The position numbers and the translations under genes are program-made. A stretch of DNA of 64,000 nt from NCBI GenBank assembly GCA_900541575.1, contig UQKO01000007.1, forward strand, positions 15,025 to 79,024, in the 5' to 3' direction. Shown here piece after piece: positions 43,279 to 53,715 of this stretch; positions within the stretch are counted from its first letter, which is position 1, and every line of letters begins with the position of its first letter. This DNA is from an uncultured Prevotella sp. GTDB taxonomy: Bacteria > Bacteroidota > Bacteroidia > Bacteroidales > Bacteroidaceae. The notes beneath the pieces were generated by a model, which searched no databases, was not told the origin of the DNA, and saw only the letters and a program-made list of their open reading frames with translations.

Positions 43279-46200
43279 ATGAAACGAATCATGTCACTAC
43301 TTACATCCTTAGCCCTTGCTGCGTCTTCCTCAGCGCAGAGCTACGAACAATTATGGAAGCAAGTCGAAGCCCAAAATGAGCGCGACCTGCCACAATCAGC
43401 TCTACAAAGCGTAGAACAAATCTTAGCGAAAGCCACAAACGAGCAGAATTCAGTTCAACAACTGCGTGCTACCCTAATGAAATATCTCTTTGAGGAAGAG
43501 ATATCGCCCGATTCAGCCCAGCTTTACTTGCAGCAAATAGAGAAAAGTATCGCGCAAGAAGAGCGTCCCGCGGTAAAGGCTCTTTGGCATACGGCCTTGG
43601 CGCAATGTATTTTGGCGCAGAGTGAGAATGGAGGCTATTATGAAGATAAATCGTTGACCTACGAAGCCACCCAGAAGAAAGCTCGAGTCCACTTCGAAGC
43701 AGCTCTATCCGACCTCGATGTCTTAGCTCAAGCCCATACAAAAGATTTCCTTCCCTTATTCAATGAAAGACCTGACAGCCGCTATTTTTCCGACGACTTG
43801 CTCCACATCGTTTGGCGCTCGTATGCCGAAACGTCTCTGCTCACACGTGAGGAGAAAGTTGCTTGGCTTTCACAACTGGCCGCCTACTACACCGAGCATC
43901 ATGAGCCCAACGCCGCACTACTGCTTCAGCTTGACCATGCAGAACTTCTTCACGGCCAAAGCAAAGTGAATATGCCCCTCGAAGAGAATGCTTTTTACCA
44001 AGAACTGTCTTCCTTAGCACGCGACAACGAAATGCTGGAAGCCAACGTAGAAATCTACAAACGCCTTGTACGCCTCTATAATGCTTACGACCACGATGCA
44101 CCATATGCGCAACACAACACAAAGTTGCTCTACGATGCAGCACAACACGGTGTGAATCTATATAAGAAAGGAACGGTGGCCAACGAGTTACGCCTCTTTC
44201 TTTCTACGATGTCTGCTCCCGCAGCACGTATGGGCATGATACCACAGACGAGCTATCCTAAAGCAGAGATAAAACTCACCGTCAGTCTGCGCCACACTCG
44301 AAAAGCTGAGTTGCGCTTTACACCCATTGCAGCTAACGATGTAGAATTTCACAACGAGATGCAAACCTCCGACGAGGAAAAACTCATTGTTCGCCATGCG
44401 AAGGAATCCACTTCTTACGAAACAAAGAATCTCCACACCGATGCACCTGTGTATGCTTGGACCGAGCAAGAGGCAAAGGTATCTCTGCCAAGCCGTCCTG
44501 GCGTGTATGCAGCGACACTTTATGTTGACGGCCAACGCATTGACTCACGCATCATGCGCATTAGTCGTGTGAGCGTGATGAAATTTGCCACTCCTGGTGG
44601 ACACAATCGCCTTATTGTGGTAGATAGTGAGAGCGGTAAACCTCTACCTAGAGCCATCGTTACAGCCCTCACCTACGACAAAAATGGAAAAATGCGACAA
44701 CTTTCACGCTACACAGCTGATGAGGAAGGACAGATGACAATTATCGAATCAAGCAGAAGCTATCAATCTGTAAGATACCTCGCAACGACTAACAACGATG
44801 GAGCATCGGAGCTTTTCACACTAGACAATCTGCGTTATTATAAGCAAAAGGACGAAAAAGCAACTACTTCCGTACAACTCTTCTCCGACCGCGGCATTTA
44901 TCGTCCTGGACAGAAAGTGGAATTCTCGGGAGTGGTATTTACTCGCATGGCCGACGAGTATCATACAGAGCAAGGGAAGAAAATGAAGGTAATGCTGCGC
45001 AATGTTAATAACAAAATAGTTGATTCACTCAACGTTTGCTCTGACGACTTTGGCACCTTCAGCGGTGAATTTAATCTCCCCGCAGCATGTCTGCCTGGCC
45101 GCTTCGTACTAGAAGTTAAAGCCAAGAGTCTGCGTGGCAACACTTCTTTCCAGGTAGAAGAGTACAAGCGCCCCACATTCATCGCCACAACCAATCCATT
45201 AAAGGGTAGTTATGCCCTAGGCGACAGCGTACAAGTGGAAGGTCAAGCCAAAACTTATAGCGGGTTGCCCGTACCACGCGCCGAAGTGAAATATGAAGTA
45301 AAGCGCATATCATGGTTTTTCCGCAGCAACAATGAAGACATTGAGGCGCAGGAAGGCATCGCTCATACCGATGAGAATGGACAATTCCATCTGCCCGTAC
45401 TCCTAGCGCGCAGCTACGATGATGAACAGCCCGACCGATTCGACCGTTTCACCTATATCGTAAATTATACCATCACGGCAGAGAATGGCGAAACCATCCA
45501 AGGATCCACCTCAATAGGCGTGGCCACGCATCCTTCGTGGCTCGAACTGAACGTTCCCCAACACATTTACCGCAAAGAAGACCGTATGCTTCCCACTTTC
45601 CAAATTCGCCAACTCAATGCAGCAGGGCAAAATATCGAAGCCACGGGCAAATACGCCCTCATGCTCAATGGCCGCGAAATGGATCATGGATCATTCCACA
45701 CGGGGCAATCTTTTACCCCCGAAGCACTCGCCACATTGCCCTCTGGCCGCTACACGCTCAGAGCCGAAGTAGAGGGAGTAACTGCAGACACGGCACAGAT
45801 ACTTATCTTCTCCGATACCGACACGAAAAGCCCAGACCACGACGTCCCCTTCTTCTTCTACGCCGATAAAAATGCCAATGATACAGAAGTCACAGCCCTT
45901 ATAGGCTCGCCACTTCAAGAAGCCATAGTCTACTATGATGTGGTATGCGGCGATAGCATTGTCGAGAGCCGACGCGTTGTGCTCAACAATCAGCTCGAAC
46001 GCTTCACGCTAACATATAAAGATGCCTATGGCGATGGTGCTACAGCCTTTATAGCCATGATGCGTAACGGACAACTTTATACCGAGAACTTTAGTGTAAA
46101 GAAACCCGAACCCGACAAACACTTACTCCTAGAATGGAGCAGTTTCCGCTCACGCCTCACTCCCGGTCAGCAGGAGGAATGGCGCGTCAAGGTGGTTCAT

Positions 46201-48930
46201 CCCGACGGATCACCCGCCAATGCTCAACTCATGGCTTGCCTCTACGATGCCTCGCTCGATGCTTTCGTCAAGCACGATTGGGGAAGATTCAATGTATTCT
46301 TCCGTCGAACGCTACCCAACGCATGGTGGCAAACGAACGTCAATTCCTACCGCTTTACCATCAGCGGCACTGGAAAATATCAACGTTACACCTTCCGTTC
46401 GCTCAACTTCTCTGCATGGGACAACCGCTTTTTCAGCTACTATACCCCTTTCACCGATGGCATCTGCTACGAAATGGCGCCTTTGGGAGCAGCCCCCGAA
46501 CCAGCCTCTGTCAGTCCGCGCAAGCGAATGAGACTCATGGCCTCGCGTGCCAACGATCTTTCCAAAGATGACTTTGTGGAAATGTCAACCATGAAGAAGG
46601 AATCGTCCTTCGCCGATGCGGGCAATGCAAATTCCAGTGTTCCCATGCAAGGCGTCACGCCACGTACCAACTTCGCCGAGACAGCATTTTTTCGCCCCGC
46701 CCTCCGCACCAACGCGCAAGGTGAAGTGAACATTACCTTCACCTTGCCTGAAAGCATGACGCAGTGGAACTTCACCGCCTTGGCTCACGACCACGAGATG
46801 CGTCAAGGACGTCTCGACACCACAGTCGTGGCACAAAAGGACTTTATGGTAGAACCTGCTCTGCCACGTTTCTTGCGCCAAGGCGACGTGACGGATTTGC
46901 CCGTCAAGGTGACCAATCTAACGAGAAAGAACGTCAAGGCAACCCTTGAACTTTCGCTCACCAATGCCGAAAGTGGAAAGAATTGCTACACACACCTACA
47001 AGAGGTTGCACTTCAGCCAGGCGAGACACGCGTGTATACCTTTCCCTACCAGTCAAAAAACGATGAAGGCGTACTCGTATGCCGCACGGTAGCACATGGC
47101 TCAGGATTCTCGGATGGAGAGGAACATTACCTACCTGTCTACAACACAGACGTAGAAGTAATACGCTCTCTTCCGTTCAGCATGATTCAAGAAGGAACAC
47201 TAACGCTCCGTACAGACACTCTTTTCAATACGAAGGAGGCACACCACCGTGCACTCAGCATAGAACTTTCGTCCAATCCCACATGGTATGCTGTCACAGC
47301 GCTTCCCTCCTTAGCAGGTACACCTGATATCCATTGTTCCATCGATTGGGCAACACGCCTTTACGCCTTGACTTTGGGCCAATACGTAGTCAAGCAAAAT
47401 CCAGAGATTCGACAACTTGCCACCAGCAAGCAGGAACTCAATGCTCTCAGCCGCTTGCAACTGCAAGGACTGACAGATGCTACTCCATGGCTCCGACAGG
47501 CCGAATCGCAGCAGCAACAAGCAAATTCCTTATCTCAAATTTTCGACGAAGACATGGCTGCCGCCCATCTGCATACCGCTCTAGACAAACTTCGTACACT
47601 TCAAACAACAGATGGTAGTTTCTGTTGGTATCCCGGCATGCAGGGCAACGCTTATGTTACGCTCGAAGTGGCCACACTTCTAGCCCGCATCGAAAAGTTG
47701 ACAGGCTACACGGGAGCTCACCCACTTCTCTCTCGTTCCTACGGCTACATGCAGCAATGGGCAGCCAAGGAAGTGGCTGAGATGAAACGCGAAGAGACGA
47801 AAGCCAAACGTCAGTTCACGCCCTCTGAATCTCAACTCCGCTACTTATATCTGCGTTGTCTCATGGATAGTCGTCCCGATGCCAATGCCACGTTCTTGAT
47901 TGACCGCGCTGCCAAGATGCACAAAGAGTTGACCATGTTTGGCCGTGCTCTCACATCCATTATTCTAGACAAGGCTGACCGCAAAGTAGAAGCACAGGAG
48001 GGCATGCAGAGCCTCATGGAGCACACCGTGTCGAAGCCACAGATGGGTCGTTACTTCGACACCTATCGTGCGCTTTCAGCCTACGATTCTTACCGTATAC
48101 CCACGCAGTGTGCCGCCATTGAAGCCTTGCGCCACTTCAATCAGTCGGCTTCGGCCGATGAGATGCGTCTATGGCTTTTACAAGCTAAACGCACGCAAAT
48201 GTGGGAATCGAAGCGAGCTTCGGCCGAGGCCATCTTTGCTTTACTTTCCGACACAACGTTGGTAGCGAATGACGTGCAACCACTCAGCAATCATGCACCT
48301 CTATACTACACACTTCTATGCGGAGAACGCATCGTGGGGCTCAACGCGCGTTCGCAAACGCAGACTCCCACCACCGCAGGTTATTTCAAGCAGACCTTCA
48401 CCGATGCCAATGCGCTCAAAGCCGATGCCGTAAAGTTCACCAAACAGACAAAGGGGCTCTCATGGGGAAGCATTTATGCCTCGTACATGGCACCCGCTTC
48501 GAAAGTACAGACAGAGGGCAACGGACTTCAAATTCACCGTTGCTACGAAGTGAAGTGCGGCAGTGAGTGGAAACCTGTCAACGCAGACATAACGCTCAAG
48601 AAAGGCGACCGCATACGCCAGATATTCACACTCACGGCTGAACGCGACTTCGACTTTGTTCGCGTAAGTGCAGCCCGTCCAGCATGCCTTGAAACAGCCG
48701 CTCCGCTTTCGGGCTATTGCTGGAACAACGGCATGCCTGCCTACCGCGCCGTACACGATGCTTCCACCGATTACTTCATTGAACATCTTGCCAAAGGCAC
48801 GCATACCTTCGCCGAAGAACTCTTCATCGACCGTAGCGGCACCTTTACCACTGGAATCACTGAAACGGAATGTGTCTATAGTCCCGAGTTTCGCGGCTCT
48901 GCGGCCGAAAGTACAATTCGCGTGCAATAG
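43279..48930 (+). CDS. Alpha-2-macroglobulin family protein with MG2 domain, thioester lost
   Basis: A 1883-residue exported protein of the large Bacteroidetes alpha-2-macroglobulin group, thought to trap proteases or guard the periplasm/surface. A signal peptide (MKRIMSLLTSLALAASSSA) is followed by a helical N-terminal part, macroglobulin beta domains including MG2 (FSDRGIYRPGQKVEFSGVVF near 531-550), the A2M domain (FFRPALRTNAQGEVNITFTLPE near 1135-1160) and the helical thioester domain (about 1335-1640). There the usual C-x-E-Q-T-F motif reads CSIDWA: Cys1353 is kept, the Glu and Gln are Ile and Asp. No internal thioester can form. It has no lipobox. No penicillin-binding protein 1C gene follows, unlike in proteobacteria. 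Confidence 0.9.
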   Translation: MKRIMSLLTSLALAASSSAQSYEQLWKQVEAQNERDLPQSALQSVEQILAKATNEQNSVQQLRATLMKYLFEEEISPDSAQLYLQQIEKSIAQEERPAVKALWHTALAQCILAQSENGGYYEDKSLTYEATQKKARVHFEAALSDLDVLAQAHTKDFLPLFNERPDSRYFSDDLLHIVWRSYAETSLLTREEKVAWLSQLAAYYTEHHEPNAALLLQLDHAELLHGQSKVNMPLEENAFYQELSSLARDNEMLEANVEIYKRLVRLYNAYDHDAPYAQHNTKLLYDAAQHGVNLYKKGTVANELRLFLSTMSAPAARMGMIPQTSYPKAEIKLTVSLRHTRKAELRFTPIAANDVEFHNEMQTSDEEKLIVRHAKESTSYETKNLHTDAPVYAWTEQEAKVSLPSRPGVYAATLYVDGQRIDSRIMRISRVSVMKFATPGGHNRLIVVDSESGKPLPRAIVTALTYDKNGKMRQLSRYTADEEGQMTIIESSRSYQSVRYLATTNNDGASELFTLDNLRYYKQKDEKATTSVQLFSDRGIYRPGQKVEFSGVVFTRMADEYHTEQGKKMKVMLRNVNNKIVDSLNVCSDDFGTFSGEFNLPAACLPGRFVLEVKAKSLRGNTSFQVEEYKRPTFIATTNPLKGSYALGDSVQVEGQAKTYSGLPVPRAEVKYEVKRISWFFRSNNEDIEAQEGIAHTDENGQFHLPVLLARSYDDEQPDRFDRFTYIVNYTITAENGETIQGSTSIGVATHPSWLELNVPQHIYRKEDRMLPTFQIRQLNAAGQNIEATGKYALMLNGREMDHGSFHTGQSFTPEALATLPSGRYTLRAEVEGVTADTAQILIFSDTDTKSPDHDVPFFFYADKNANDTEVTALIGSPLQEAIVYYDVVCGDSIVESRRVVLNNQLERFTLTYKDAYGDGATAFIAMMRNGQLYTENFSVKKPEPDKHLLLEWSSFRSRLTPGQQEEWRVKVVHPDGSPANAQLMACLYDASLDAFVKHDWGRFNVFFRRTLPNAWWQTNVNSYRFTISGTGKYQRYTFRSLNFSAWDNRFFSYYTPFTDGICYEMAPLGAAPEPASVSPRKRMRLMASRANDLSKDDFVEMSTMKKESSFADAGNANSSVPMQGVTPRTNFAETAFFRPALRTNAQGEVNITFTLPESMTQWNFTALAHDHEMRQGRLDTTVVAQKDFMVEPALPRFLRQGDVTDLPVKVTNLTRKNVKATLELSLTNAESGKNCYTHLQEVALQPGETRVYTFPYQSKNDEGVLVCRTVAHGSGFSDGEEHYLPVYNTDVEVIRSLPFSMIQEGTLTLRTDTLFNTKEAHHRALSIELSSNPTWYAVTALPSLAGTPDIHCSIDWATRLYALTLGQYVVKQNPEIRQLATSKQELNALSRLQLQGLTDATPWLRQAESQQQQANSLSQIFDEDMAAAHLHTALDKLRTLQTTDGSFCWYPGMQGNAYVTLEVATLLARIEKLTGYTGAHPLLSRSYGYMQQWAAKEVAEMKREETKAKRQFTPSESQLRYLYLRCLMDSRPDANATFLIDRAAKMHKELTMFGRALTSIILDKADRKVEAQEGMQSLMEHTVSKPQMGRYFDTYRALSAYDSYRIPTQCAAIEALRHFNQSASADEMRLWLLQAKRTQMWESKRASAEAIFALLSDTTLVANDVQPLSNHAPLYYTLLCGERIVGLNARSQTQTPTTAGYFKQTFTDANALKADAVKFTKQTKGLSWGSIYASYMAPASKVQTEGNGLQIHRCYEVKCGSEWKPVNADITLKKGDRIRQIFTLTAERDFDFVRVSAARPACLETAAPLSGYCWNNGMPAYRAVHDASTDYFIEHLAKGTHTFAEELFIDRSGTFTTGITETECVYSPEFRGSAAESTIRVQ

Positions 48931-48987
48931 TGATACTTGAGCAAGGTATTTTAAGAAACAGAATGTGCATCCTTCACATTTTATCCT

Positions 48988-48995
48988 TATATTTG
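48988..48995 (+). promoter_or_regulatory. -7 box of the Cys-rich protein gene
   Basis: TATATTTG, with a leader of about 117 bases before ATG 49118. The leader can fold: AGGTTGGAGTTA (49043-49054) with TAACTCTCCACCT (49064-49076), one bulge. Confidence 0.5.
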
Positions 48996-49117
48996 CACCG
49001 ATTAGATAGGTTTACCCAAACACGCTCGTTGGTAGGAACAGGAGGTTGGAGTTACTTACCTATTAACTCTCCACCTATTTATCCCTTTCCCGTCAACGAA
49101 AAAACACTTTTTCCACT

Positions 49118-49429
49118 ATGAAGAAAATGATGATTCTGGCGATGACTGCCCTCTTCGCCATCAGTGTAAATGCACAGTGCCCCCAAACAAATAGCAACTG
49201 TTGTAAGAAAGAAAAGACTGAATGCTGTCAAGGCAAGAAAAAGCCCTGCAAGAAGTGTAAGAAGCAGCGCAAGGCCAACAAGAAATCCTGCAAGCAACAA
49301 GGCCAGTGCCCCAAGCAGGCTAAGCAATGCGATAAGCAGAAGAACAAGTGCCCCAAGCAACAGAAGTCGTGCTGCAAACAAGCCTCTAGTTGCAAGCAGC
49401 AGGCTGAGCAAAAATCATGCTGCAAGTAA
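49118..49429 (+). CDS. Small secreted Cys/Lys/Gln-rich protein
   Basis: A 103-residue protein. A Sec signal (MKKMMILAMTALFAISVNA) leaves a mature part of about 84 residues containing 16 Cys, with Lys and Gln making up most of the rest; Cys occurs alone or as CC pairs every five to nine residues (CCKKEKTECC, CKKC, CCKQASSC, SCCK at the end). It resembles no family I know; metal binding (metallothionein-like) or disulfide cross-linking in the envelope are possible. It has its own promoter and a strong terminator, so it is a real transcription unit. The repeating composition suggests growth by small duplications. Confidence 0.75.
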   Translation: MKKMMILAMTALFAISVNAQCPQTNSNCCKKEKTECCQGKKKPCKKCKKQRKANKKSCKQQGQCPKQAKQCDKQKNKCPKQQKSCCKQASSCKQQAEQKSCCK

Positions 49430-49470
49430 CACACAGACTAGATTCATACCTCAGCTAAATCATATCTCAT

Positions 49471-49515
49471 GGGCTTTGTTAAGGAATGACCATAATGCAT
49501 TCCTTAACAAAGCCC
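49471..49515 (+). terminator. Perfect 18-bp terminator of the Cys-rich gene
   Basis: GGGCTTTGTTAAGGAATG (49471-49488) pairs perfectly with 49498-49515 across a 9-base loop, followed by T6. Confidence 0.95.
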
Positions 49516-49630
49516 TTTTTTCATCTAAACACTTTTCAACCTTATGCTCCACCTCTTGCTAAGAGGCAGAGGTTAGGAAAGGAAGCAGCGTATTTTCGCC
49601 CTTTACTTTGCTAATCTAATTCTAAATCCT

Positions 49631-49638
49631 TAACTTTG
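49631..49638 (+). promoter_or_regulatory. -7 box of the hexosaminidase gene
   Basis: TAACTTTG, 46 bases before ATG 49684; a similar TACTTTG is at 49614-49620. Confidence 0.5.
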
Positions 49639-49683
49639 CCACATAATCTAATAAAAATGTATAACAACCTAACTGAGAAAAAC

Positions 49684-52600
49684 ATGAAGAATAGATTACT
49701 CGGTTTGTTGATGATGATTGCCTTGCTTCCTCTTGGCGCATGGGCACAAACATTCGTCAACCTTACGCCTCGTCCCAAGACGATGATTACGGGCACTGGC
49801 TACTTAAATCTTCCCAACAAATTCTCCATCAACTGCAATGGTGCCAACGCTGACTGCATGTTGGAAGCACAACAGTTTGCCAATGCCTATGCAGCCGTCA
49901 CGGGAGCACAAGTTAGCGTATCAACTGATGATGCTGATGCTCTCATTCAGCTCTCCATGCTTGATGACAAGTCGAGATTGAAGCCCGAGGGCTATACCCT
50001 CAAGGTAACTACTACGGGTGTAGAAATCAAGTCGAAGAGTGCACTTGGATTCTACTATGCCTTCCAATCGCTGAAAAAAATTCTCCCTGCCAACGTAATG
50101 GCTGGAGTAAAAGATGCCAAAGTGACAACCTATCCGCTACCTGTAGTATCCATCACAGATGAGCCACGTTTTGACTATCGCGGATTCATGCTCGATGTAT
50201 CGCGCCATTTCTTCACTGTGAATGAAGTTAAACGCATGATCGAACTTATGTCTTATTATAAGCTCAACAAGTTTCACTGGCACCTCACCGACGACCAAGG
50301 TTGGCGCATTGAAATTAAGAAGTATCCCAAGCTCACCACCATCGGTGCCACGGCTTCCAACAGCCGCTTCACCGATATGTATGAACGCACTCAGTACTGG
50401 ATTAACAAGCCCTATGGCCCTTATTTCTACACTCAAGAAGAGATAAAAGACGTTGTGGCCTATGCTGCTGAGCGTCATATCGACATTATCCCTGAAATTG
50501 ACATGCCGGGCCATTTCTGTGCCGCCATGGCTGCCTATCCCGAATTTAGTTGTGCGCCCAATGGCACTCACATCGTGCAAATTGACGGAAATATCTACAA
50601 CGATATTCTCAATGTGGCCGATCCTAAGGCTGTACAATTTGCCAAGGATGTGCTGGGCGAGCTGATTGACATCTTCCCTGGGGAATATATCAATATCGGC
50701 GGTGACGAATGCCCCACCACGGCTTGGGAGAACAATGCTCTATGCAAAGCACAATACAAGCAGTTGGGCCTTACGAGCTATCGCCAACTCCAAAGCCATT
50801 TCATCAAGGAGATGAATGAATATGTCACTTCTAAAGGCCGCAAGCTCGCCGTTTGGAACGAAGCCATTACCGCCGCTGGCGCCGACCTCGACATTATGAA
50901 GGCCACAGATGCCACCGTATACTGCTGGACAGGTGCTGATGCCGCTGTGGCACAGGCTTCTAAACTTGGCATGCAGAGCATCTACACGCCCTGGGGACCT
51001 TACTACATCAACCGCCGTCAAGGCAATAGCGAAATGGATCCTCCCGGTGCTGGCGATGGTTCTGACAACGTACAAAAGACCTACAATCAGAATATCCCCT
51101 CAGGCACCACACGAGGCGTGCAGGGCACATTTTGGTGTGAGCACGTATCCGATCGCGAATATATGGAATGGCTCGCCTTGCCACGCCTTCTTGCCGTGGC
51201 AGAACGTGGATGGAGCACTGAGACCAACAAAAACTTCAGCGACTTCCAAAAGCGCATGACAGCCGACACCACACTGCTGCAATATGGCGACTACAAGTAT
51301 TGCAACTACCTCATGCTCTCTTCTAGCCAAGAGAGTGCTGACACCAAGGTATATCCCTTCGTCAACACGGCTGAAAAGAAATATTACTATCGCATCATCT
51401 CGGGCGGAACAGACAATGATCGTAAGGATCGCTGTATCGAGCTCCTTGCAGAAGGCTCTTCGCTCATCACGCAGTATACTGACAAGGGTGCTGCTGCTGG
51501 TGTGCTCTGGACCAACGCTCAGGCTGCCGAGGGAGCTTCCAACTACGACTACCAGTGGTGGAGCCTCGAGCAAGATCCTGCCAACCCGGGCAAGTATGCC
51601 CTCGTATGTAAGGCTCAGCCCAATGGTTCGGTTAAAGCTAATCCGAGCAACACCACTACTGGAGGGCGCTGGAGCTACGACAACTCTGCGAAGCACTACA
51701 ACTTTGTGCTCGGCACAGGTGCTTACGGAAAGAAAGGCAATAACTACTACTATTCAATGGCTAGCGATCAAGTAAGCGGTCAGTTCCTCAACTCTTCTAT
51801 GCCTGGTCAAGGACTCGCCGTCAACGTGTACAACCAGCCCACAAGCGGTGCAGGCGGTCAGTGGGAGTTCTCTCCCCTAGAGAATTATGGCGGTAGCAGC
51901 GAAGTACCCGTTACCTTCGACTATCTAAAGGAAGGAAAAACCTATACGCTGACCAATGCCGTGAAGGGATTTGAAGACATCTCGCTCATCGACGACAACA
52001 AGGGCACTAGCCTCAAAGCTAGCGCCGATGCCTATGCCAACAATGCTTGGACAGTAGAAGCGGCTCAGACGAACACCGATGGTTCGCAGACCTTGAAGCT
52101 CCGCAATGCTATCACAGGCCACTACATCACGTCTGTGGGTAGTTACCAGGATCTGCAGGGGTGTCCCGTATCTGTAGGTAGCTCGCAAGCTACAGCCAAC
52201 GTGACGCTAAGCTACGTGAAAAAATACGACGACCTACGCGTAAAGATTTCCGATAAGAGCCTCTTTCCCCTACCCTCGGGTTATGTCAATGCAGGTACCA
52301 CCATCAAAGGCGCCTCATACGATGCTGCTCGCGGCCAAGGTTCAGAATGGAAAGCTGTGGAAGTCAACGTATTTACTTTCAAGTGTAAGGACGATCAAGG
52401 CAACGACCTCGGCACATTCAAGCGCAGCATCCCTGCTTCTGTAAGTGAACTAACGAGCGATATGCTCCCCACGTTTAAGAACCTGTCTCTGAAGGAAAAG
52501 GAAGCTACCGGCGAACATGCTTACGATCTTACTTACAAGCGTGAAGCTTTCACCATCACCTACCACTGCACCACTCCCGAGGGCGCAATCATTGCTAACG

Positions 52601-53523
52601 ACGAGGTGGCAGTACCCGTAGGCGATAGCTACACCGTGGCTATCCCCACCCACGACTTCTTTACCTTCAAGAGTGCCGACAAGGACAACGGAACCACCCT
52701 CACCCCCACTGCTGACCTTACCATCAATGCCACCTACACTACCGATGCCTACATCGGTGTGAAGAAAGAGGGCGAGGTTGTCACTCAGCTTGAAGGCGGT
52801 AAGCAATACTTGCTCTACGACGCCACTACCGCAGTTGGCCGCAGCGGCTATCGTGCCATCTCGGGCATTAACATCAACCGCGAACTCTCTGCCGACAATG
52901 CTTCGCCCTATGCTGTATGGGAACTGCAGGGCAGCAACAATAAGTTTAAGGTATACAACCCCTACTCTTCTTACTACGTTCCCTTGCTCGTTCTCTCCAC
53001 TGCCACAAAGGGCAACGCCAATGGCGGCACTTTCACCTTCACGCTCAACACTGACGGCGAGACCTTCAACGTAAAGGGCACGAATGGTCAGTACTGGGAT
53101 GGCAATGAGAGCGGAGACCTCGTGGGTTGGAATCAAGGTAAGGGTCACCCTATCCGTGTGAGCACATTCTTTGCACGTCCCATGTACAAAGTCAACATCA
53201 CTTACATCGACGAGATGTCTGAGAAAGCACTTGGAGAAAAGTTGCTCTTGCTCGACGCAGGTTCTGCCTTCACCCTCACCACTCCGACTTACGATGGCTA
53301 CACGCTCAGCAAGATCACGGGCAATGAATCGTTTGATGGTACGGTGAAGGAAAATCTCTTTATCCGCGTATTCTACGCTCCCTCGGCTTCAGGCATTTCG
53401 TCTGCCACTACATCAGAAGAGTCTACGCCCCAAGCCATCTACGACCTCCAAGGCCGTCGTTTGCAGGGTATCACCCAGCGCGGCATCTACATCATTGGTG
53501 GTAAGAAGGTGCTAGTGAAGTAA
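49684..53523 (+). CDS. Secreted beta-N-acetylhexosaminidase, GH20, multidomain
   Basis: Removes terminal N-acetylglucosamine/galactosamine from glycans such as mucin or chitin fragments. The start at 49684 gives a signal peptide (MKNRLLGLLMMIALLPLGAWAQ) and 1279 residues; an ATG at 49636 adds 16 polar residues. Order: GH20b-type N-terminal domain (about 25-150), GH20 catalytic barrel (about 155-510, FHWHLTDDQGWRIEIKKYP, then EIDMPGH; catalytic pair Asp341-Glu342 in GGDECP), then ricin-like and Ig-like beta domains (about 530-1200), and a C-terminal tail AIYDLQGRRLQ...GIYIIGGKKVLVK, the sorting-type tail of Bacteroidales. The long accessory part probably binds glycan. Confidence 0.93.
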   Translation: MKNRLLGLLMMIALLPLGAWAQTFVNLTPRPKTMITGTGYLNLPNKFSINCNGANADCMLEAQQFANAYAAVTGAQVSVSTDDADALIQLSMLDDKSRLKPEGYTLKVTTTGVEIKSKSALGFYYAFQSLKKILPANVMAGVKDAKVTTYPLPVVSITDEPRFDYRGFMLDVSRHFFTVNEVKRMIELMSYYKLNKFHWHLTDDQGWRIEIKKYPKLTTIGATASNSRFTDMYERTQYWINKPYGPYFYTQEEIKDVVAYAAERHIDIIPEIDMPGHFCAAMAAYPEFSCAPNGTHIVQIDGNIYNDILNVADPKAVQFAKDVLGELIDIFPGEYINIGGDECPTTAWENNALCKAQYKQLGLTSYRQLQSHFIKEMNEYVTSKGRKLAVWNEAITAAGADLDIMKATDATVYCWTGADAAVAQASKLGMQSIYTPWGPYYINRRQGNSEMDPPGAGDGSDNVQKTYNQNIPSGTTRGVQGTFWCEHVSDREYMEWLALPRLLAVAERGWSTETNKNFSDFQKRMTADTTLLQYGDYKYCNYLMLSSSQESADTKVYPFVNTAEKKYYYRIISGGTDNDRKDRCIELLAEGSSLITQYTDKGAAAGVLWTNAQAAEGASNYDYQWWSLEQDPANPGKYALVCKAQPNGSVKANPSNTTTGGRWSYDNSAKHYNFVLGTGAYGKKGNNYYYSMASDQVSGQFLNSSMPGQGLAVNVYNQPTSGAGGQWEFSPLENYGGSSEVPVTFDYLKEGKTYTLTNAVKGFEDISLIDDNKGTSLKASADAYANNAWTVEAAQTNTDGSQTLKLRNAITGHYITSVGSYQDLQGCPVSVGSSQATANVTLSYVKKYDDLRVKISDKSLFPLPSGYVNAGTTIKGASYDAARGQGSEWKAVEVNVFTFKCKDDQGNDLGTFKRSIPASVSELTSDMLPTFKNLSLKEKEATGEHAYDLTYKREAFTITYHCTTPEGAIIANDEVAVPVGDSYTVAIPTHDFFTFKSADKDNGTTLTPTADLTINATYTTDAYIGVKKEGEVVTQLEGGKQYLLYDATTAVGRSGYRAISGININRELSADNASPYAVWELQGSNNKFKVYNPYSSYYVPLLVLSTATKGNANGGTFTFTLNTDGETFNVKGTNGQYWDGNESGDLVGWNQGKGHPIRVSTFFARPMYKVNITYIDEMSEKALGEKLLLLDAGSAFTLTTPTYDGYTLSKITGNESFDGTVKENLFIRVFYAPSASGISSATTSEESTPQAIYDLQGRRLQGITQRGIYIIGGKKVLVK

Positions 53524-53595
53524 CCTTCTCCCCGACAGACAAAGAGTTCCACCTTCGCAGTGGAATCTCTGTCAATCTCATACATTTTATACATT

Positions 53596-53642
53596 AAGCA
53601 TATCTCTCCTAGGGCTATAAGCCGAAAAGGAGAGATATGCTT
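53596..53642 (+). terminator. Terminator of the hexosaminidase gene
   Basis: AAGCATATCTCTCC (53596-53609) pairs with GGAGAGATATGCTT (53629-53642); a small GGC/GCC stem lies in the loop and a T-run follows. Confidence 0.9.
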
Positions 53643-53715
53643 TTTTTTCAATCATATACTTGCCAAGAAATCTACTTCTCTAACCCCAAATACGCGTCTT
53701 TCCCATTCACTATGT

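Noticed and set aside
52450..53148. 232-codon frame on the minus strand
   Set aside because: Antisense to the accessory domains of the hexosaminidase; no start signal, no recognised motif.
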